Source: Balamuthia mandrillaris (Eukaryota; Discosea; Longamoebia; Balamuthiidae). Taken from it: a stretch of DNA of 30,000 nucleotides. The notes under the pieces are model-generated. The model searched no databases, was not told where the DNA came from, and was given only the letters and a program-made list of their open reading frames with translations. The stretch is from positions 1 to 30,000 of the forward strand of contig JAVKOQ010000245.1 in NCBI GenBank assembly GCA_031835245.1. The letters are read 5' to 3'. Shown piece after piece: positions 25,249-30,000 of the stretch. The translations under genes were made by a program, and so were the position numbers. The number at the start of each line of letters is the position of its first letter. The stretch's first letter is position 1.

Positions 25249-28212
25249 TCATTCGTTTGAATCATCCTCATCTTCGTCTTTGCCCGTCAGCCGATGTCCC
25301 TGTACCTTGCGCAGCGAAGTGGAATGGCCAGAGTCATTGTGATTCTCCTTGCCAGTTCCGACGACCGATGAAGAGCTAGGAAGCAGGCGTCGATTTTTTA
25401 TCAAGAACAACCATGCCCGATAGAGGTCCAATGAAGTGCCAAAGATAAAGAACACGAAGAAACCTTGCGCCACTTCGCTGAAGGTTGCCACCATCCACAG
25501 CGGATAACTGACTTCGGAGTTCAGCTCGCATTGAGTTACGGGTAGCCCGACTGAACACAGAACAAGTTGGTAAGCGTCCGACAGTGAGAGGGAGGGAGGG
25601 AGGGAGAGGAGAATAACAAAAGAAACCATACAAACCAATTTCGTCCGCGATGGCTTGATAAGAACATTTGATATAGCGAGAATATTCGGTGTATTGATCC
25701 TCCTTGGCCACTCCAAAATGGATTTGAAATGACAGCACAAACCTGAAACAATGAAATGAGCATCACCAAAAAGAGAGAGGGACGACAAGCTAAGAGCAAG
25801 AGGACAGACGCGCGAGAGAGAGAAGTTACGTGTAAATCCAGATATAGAGCAACAGAAACGCTATCAACCGCCATTGAGATGCAAAGAATCGCCATCCTTG
25901 TTTTGATTGCTGTTGCAGCAGCATTGGATTATGGTTAGGTTTAAGCACATAAAAAGGGAGCGCATAAACATGGCTGTTGTGTTAACAACTGACCTTGTAA
26001 GCAGTCGCAACTACGATAGATAAAAGGATAGTTCCGAATAAAACCAGAACAAAGATGGGCACCGTCATCAACAGCAAGTTCCAGATATTTGCTTCTGCTT
26101 CCTCATCTGTTTTGTGTTGTGGACCATCTGGAGATGTTTCGAATCGCAGATTTTCTGCTGAGTGAATTGTGCACCTGTGTTCAATACTGATTAGCCAACG
26201 AGCAGAGGAAGAAGAAAGAAGGCAGGCGAAGAAAAGAAGAAGAAGAAGAACAAGAAGAACAAGAAGAACAAGAACAAGAAGAAGAACACAAGAATGCTGA
26301 GGGCGATCAAGAGGAAAAGGCAACAGGAGCCCAAAGATAGAGAGGAAAACCAACCAAAGGTCATTGCCAAAACCCAAACGTTGAGCAGCCAAGGCAATGA
26401 TCAAAGGAATCAAGGGCAACACCCAACAACACAGGTGAAATCCGACAAACCAGGATACCTCCCACTTCTTACCAAACAATTCCACATGCTTGGCACTGTG
26501 TAAGGTTTTGCCAACCACAACGGAGAAGAACAGCTGCAAAGAGATGATGAACCACCACCCTGCTCCCGCCAACGTGAAAAACACGAAGAATATTCCTGTT
26601 ATCGGCGTATGATTAATAACACATACGATGAAATAGTTTTAGAAAGAGTTATAGCTGGAAAAGGAGGAGAAGGAGGAGGAGGAAGAGGAAGAGGAAGAGG
26701 AAGAGGAAGAGGAAGAGGAAGAGGAAGAGGAAGAGGAAGAGGAAGGAAGAGGAAGAGGAAGAGGAAGAGGAAGAGGAAGAGGAAGAGGAAGAGGAAGAGG
26801 AAGAGGAAGAGGAGGAGGAGGAGAAGAAGAAGAAGAAGAAGAACCAGAACAAGAAGAAGAAGAAAGTGCTGAAGAGAACCTTGAATGGTGCACCAAGGAT
26901 CACCCCAATCATTGGGAGTGCTGTCATCCGAACACCACACCTCCTCATGACCCACCATGCTCCCCAAACAAAATGCAAAGCTTCGCCCCAACAATGCTCC
27001 AAAGAAGAAGATCGGCAGCACTGCTGGGTACCTTCTCTTGGAGGGAGTGATGAGGTACGATATGATCAGCCACAACAAGCACACAAATGACAACCATCCA
27101 AAGATGGTGATGACCAAAGTCAAGGAATGGTATTCCTCATCTGTGACCAGTGGTTGAGGGCAGTCGAATGCACAAAAGCTTCCTTCTCGGTGAAGTCCCT
27201 CTGGGCAAGTGAACGCCAGGCCTGAACATTGAGGAGAACAAACGCAAGTCGTCAAACGCAATATCTCGTTTCTCTCCCTGCTCTTCTCTCTTCTTGTCTC
27301 TCTGCCCCTCTTGTCCTACAAAGAATAAGTATGGATACAAACCAGGAGAAGCGGTGATATTGGCATCAGTGCAGGCCATGGTCACGTTATAGTAAGTTAT
27401 CCCACCATCCGCACTGATAGGAACGGTGTAGTTGGGGCCAAGGGGTAGTATATTGTACTTTGGAATGCCGGAGGACAGCTCGAAGTAAGGCCGCTCGCAA
27501 GCTAACACCGCAGAAGGATCAAAGCCAGTTCCTTCAAGGGCGCTGAGACAGGATGATCGAGCACGGTCGCACAGGTGCCAGCAGGTGAATACAGCCATCG
27601 TTGTTGTTACTGTCGCCTCGGATTCCTCCTCCGTTGAACGCAGTTCAACTTCTTCGCATCGTCTTTTTTTACAAAAATAGTTAGGAGAAGCAAAGACCAA
27701 GACACAACGAAAAAAAAAAAACAATACAATGCAAAGAGGAGTAGAGATACAGAAGAGCAGCGAACAAGAAGAAGAACAAGTACTAACCTGAAAAAGTTTG
27801 CGCATGAAAAAAGAAACATGTCCTCTTGGCAAGTCTTATCTGCCACTTGAAAGAACGAAGTACCTCCTCTAAAAGTTACCAACAGAGAGAGAAAAAAAAA
27901 GAGGACGTTCAGTGTCGCTTAAAAAAAATAAAAACACAGAATAAAATAAAGAAGCAAACGCGTTACATCAATCGGTTGAGCCGGACGGAAGTGTAGTTGT
28001 CGGTGTAGATCCACTCATAGTCCAGCACTTTGTCGCAACCCAACAGCTCTTCCTCCGTGAAGGCCGAGATGTGGGTGCACTGCCCTCCTGGGTTTTGCGG
28101 GTCCAACAAGCCTGCCGGCGTCTCTTGTGCCTTTGTTCCTTCAAGTGGTTGTTTTGTGGCTCTTTCAGTATCACTCCAGGAAGAAATGAGAGAGAGAGAG
28201 AGCGAGAGAGAG

Positions 28213-28265
<53 letters not shown>

Positions 28266-28376
28266 GAGAAGAGGAGAAAAGGTATAACAAAGAAAACAAA
28301 AAAAGAAACCTATCGGCACGATGCAGAAAAGAGTGACCAAAAGCCAAACGCCCCCGCGCCACCTTCGAACGCCCAT
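25249..28376 (-). CDS. Frizzled/smoothened-like seven-transmembrane receptor A (10 exons)
   Basis: Exons on the minus strand are 28376-28310, 28159-27967, 27868-27788, 27662-27343, 27221-26880, 26595-26355, 26174-25994, 25909-25830, 25742-25636 and 25550-25249. All introns are GT-AG and the joined frame gives 637 residues. I chose the Met at 28376 because it starts a clean signal peptide (MGVRRWRGGVWLLVTLFC). A Met 17 codons upstream is also possible. Residues about 45-240 are a cysteine-rich domain with Cys spaced as in Frizzled CRDs (GGQC, LGC, KTC, FSC, RRC, FTC, LC, SC, AC). Seven hydrophobic spans lie near 253-275, 287-308, 336-361, 382-404, 448-470, 490-510 and 557-575. The short Ser/Lys tail lacks the KTxxxW motif that recruits Dishevelled, as in amoebal frizzled/smoothened-like proteins. 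It is a plasma-membrane receptor with unknown ligand. A near copy lies just upstream. Confidence 0.92.
26228..26292 (-). repeat. (GAA)n tract in receptor A intron 6
   Basis: The plus strand reads AAGAAG/AAGAAC units, so the sense strand is pyrimidine-rich (CTT/GTT). Confidence 0.85.
26659..26840 (-). repeat. (GAGGAA)n hexamer microsatellite in receptor A intron 5
   Basis: About 180 bp of GGAAGA units on the plus strand (CTTCCT in the sense direction of the gene) fill most of a 284-bp intron. The Arg/Gly/Lys and Ser/Pro/Leu open frames across it are artefacts. Confidence 0.95.
28185..28262 (-). repeat. (GA)n microsatellite in receptor A intron 1
   Basis: About 38 AG dinucleotides with a few C substitutions on the plus strand, which is CT-rich in the sense direction. 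It lies inside the first intron of receptor A. Confidence 0.95.
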
Positions 28377-28767
28377 TCTCACTTTACTACCAACGTTCCG
28401 CAAGCCTGGTGTGCGGATCGAAAACAACGTCAGAAGTCCTGCATGCCCGGAACGTCGATCGCCGCTTGTGTCTTATGCATTATATAATGTGGGTTGATGC
28501 GCAATTACACGAAATTGTGACAAAAGCATAGCCGTTATATGCAAAAATGAACTTCATGGAGGGGCTCATAAGGGAAAAGTGCCTCATGATTAAAGCTGCA
28601 TTGCGCCCACGTGTTTTAGTAACTTAAAGATGCACAAAACCAACTCACTTTCCTCTATTATTTCTCTTCTCTTTGTCTCTTGATATATATACAAACTTCC
28701 TTAACTGACAGTCTCCATATCCTCGTTGCAGTTGTTCCGTTCGGTTCTTTTTGTGATTGCCATGTCT
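28377..28767. other. Intergenic region between the two receptor genes
   Basis: About 390 bp contain the 3' UTR of receptor B and the promoter of receptor A, both on the minus strand. ATTATATAATG at 28479-28489 is a possible AT-rich promoter element about 105 bp upstream of the chosen start. No other gene is seen. Confidence 0.4.
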
Positions 28768-30000
28768 TTACTTTTTCGAATTCTGGTCCTCATCCCCGAA
28801 CTCGTCTTTGTCGGTTAAACGATGCCCCTGCACTTTGCGCAGCGAGGTGGAATTGCCAGAATCGTCCTTTCCAGATCCAATTGTTGACGATGAAGAGCTT
28901 GGAAGCAGACGTCGATGTCGGATCAAGAACAACCATGCCCGATAGAGGTCCAATGAAGTGCCAAAGATAAAGAACACGAAGAAACCTTGCGCCACTTCGC
29001 TGAAGGTCGCCACCATCCACAGAGGATAACTGATCTCCGAGTTCAATTCGCATTGAGTTACTGGTAGCCCGACTGAGACAAAAAAAGTTAACAACGAGAA
29101 GGGCACAAGAGAACGAACGAGATCGAGAGATAAAGATAGCGAGAGAGAACAATAAAAGAAAACCATACGAAGTAATTACTAACCTATTTCATTGGTGATA
29201 GCTTGGTAAGAACATTTGATATAGCGAGAATATTCAGTATATTGATCTTCCTTCGCCACTCCAAAGTGGATTTGAAACGACAGCACAAACCTGAAACAAG
29301 CTAGACTTAGAAGAGCGCCAAGAAGAGAGACGAGAGAAGAGAAGAGAAAAGAGAGGAATGACGCGAGAATGACTGTACGTGTAAATCCAGATATAGAGCA
29401 GAAGAAACGCCATCAACCGCCATTGAGAAGTAAAGAATCGCCACCCTTGTTTCGATTGCTGTTGCAGGGAGTCAATACCACAAAGAACATTTGCTAAAAA
29501 AAAAAACATATAATGTTGGTATCAACTGACCTTGTAAGCTGTGGCAACTACGATACACAACAAAGTTGTTCCCAAGACAACGACTACAAGGATAGGGACT
29601 GTCATCAACAGCAAGTTCCAGATGTTTGCTTCTGCTTCCTCATCTATTTTATGTCGTGGCCCGTCTGGGGAGGTTTCAAACTCAAGGGTCTCTGCTGAGT
29701 GGATTGTGCACCTTTGTTCATAATCAGTCAGAAGTAATTATGCATAACAAGTAAGAACTGAAGAAGGAAGAAGCAGAAGAAGCAGAAGAAGAAGAACAGC
29801 AACAACAGCAACAGCGAGAAAAAGCAGAAAAAACGGTCAAGTAGAAAAAGAACATGAGGAACAAACCAAAGGTCATTGCCAAAACCCAAACGTTGAGCAG
29901 CCAAGGCAATGATCAAAGGAATCAAGGGCAACACCCAACAACACAGGTGAAATCCGACAAACCAGGATACCTCCCATTTTCTTCCAAGCAATTCCACTTG
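28768..30000 (-). CDS. Frizzled/smoothened-like seven-transmembrane receptor B (partial, cut by window end)
   Basis: Exons on the minus strand are from beyond 30000 to 29867, 29711-29531, 29458-29379, 29290-29184 and 29072-28768. The lengths of the internal exons (181, 80 and 107 bp) are identical to the matching exons of receptor A, and the last exon is 305 against 302 bp. The visible protein runs from WEVSWFVGFHLCCWVLPLIP (TM4) to TM7 (MVATFSEVAQGFFVFFIFG) and ends in a Ser/Lys tail, GHRLTDKDEFGDEDQNSKK. Most residues equal those of receptor A, while introns are unrelated in length and content apart from the splice sites. This is a tandem duplicate in the same orientation. The CRD and TM1-3 must lie beyond the window. 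Confidence 0.92.

Noticed and set aside
26609-27002. Arg/Gly/Lys-rich and Ser/Pro-rich frames within 26609-27002
   Set aside because: They are read through the GGAAGA repeat inside intron 5 of receptor A. Exon boundaries on both sides join in frame without them.
1-30000. tRNA, rRNA or other structured RNA genes
   Set aside because: I saw no tRNA-like arms with A/B boxes and no rRNA-like sequence on either strand. A covariance-model scan could still find small RNAs.

Overview
The window is nuclear DNA of a eukaryote with many short GT-AG introns, non-LTR and LTR retroelements, and very abundant purine/pyrimidine microsatellites. Frizzled/smoothened-like receptors next to a STE20-type kinase, a secreted Hint protein and compact introns of about 55-305 bp fit a unicellular or plasmodial protist. 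An amoebozoan such as a myxomycete is my best guess, but this is inference and not proven by the sequence.

Layout. 1-14.1 kb is a nested transposon graveyard. It holds a zinc-ribbon remnant that looks like the C-terminus of a Fanzor/TnpB nuclease (minus strand, window edge), several 5'-truncated LINE fragments sharing a 3' tail that ends in (TAC)n, the AAA+ core of a CDC6/ORC1-like pseudogene, a Gypsy chromovirus fossil with its 3' LTR, and three pieces of short gag-bearing LTR elements. One of those (12184-13755) is complete at both ends, with almost identical LTRs. A composite repeat (hexamer microsatellite, unique segment, 12-bp CANNTG-bearing tandem array) occurs at 5.25-5.74 kb and again, inverted, at 13.76-14.12 kb.

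14.1-30 kb is gene territory. A 943-residue secreted protein joins a type-1 periplasmic-binding-like ectodomain to a Hint autoprocessing domain (15199-18030, plus). A three-exon type II membrane FkbM methyltransferase follows on the minus strand (20230 to 19046). Next is an 11-exon plus-strand gene (21005-25110) for a 965-residue protein with two complete CRIB-STE20 kinase units in tandem and a coiled-coil tail. Two tandem paralogous frizzled-like seven-TM receptors lie on the minus strand: one complete (10 exons, 28376 to 25249), the other cut by the window end (28768 to 30000).

The kinase and the first receptor are convergent. The receptor's candidate AATAAA lies only about 26 bp past the kinase stop, so the transcripts probably meet or overlap. 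A receptor pair beside a CRIB-kinase suggests signalling genes, but nothing in the sequence shows a functional link. The strongest candidates for something undescribed are the double CRIB-STE20 kinase and the binding-protein/Hint fusion.
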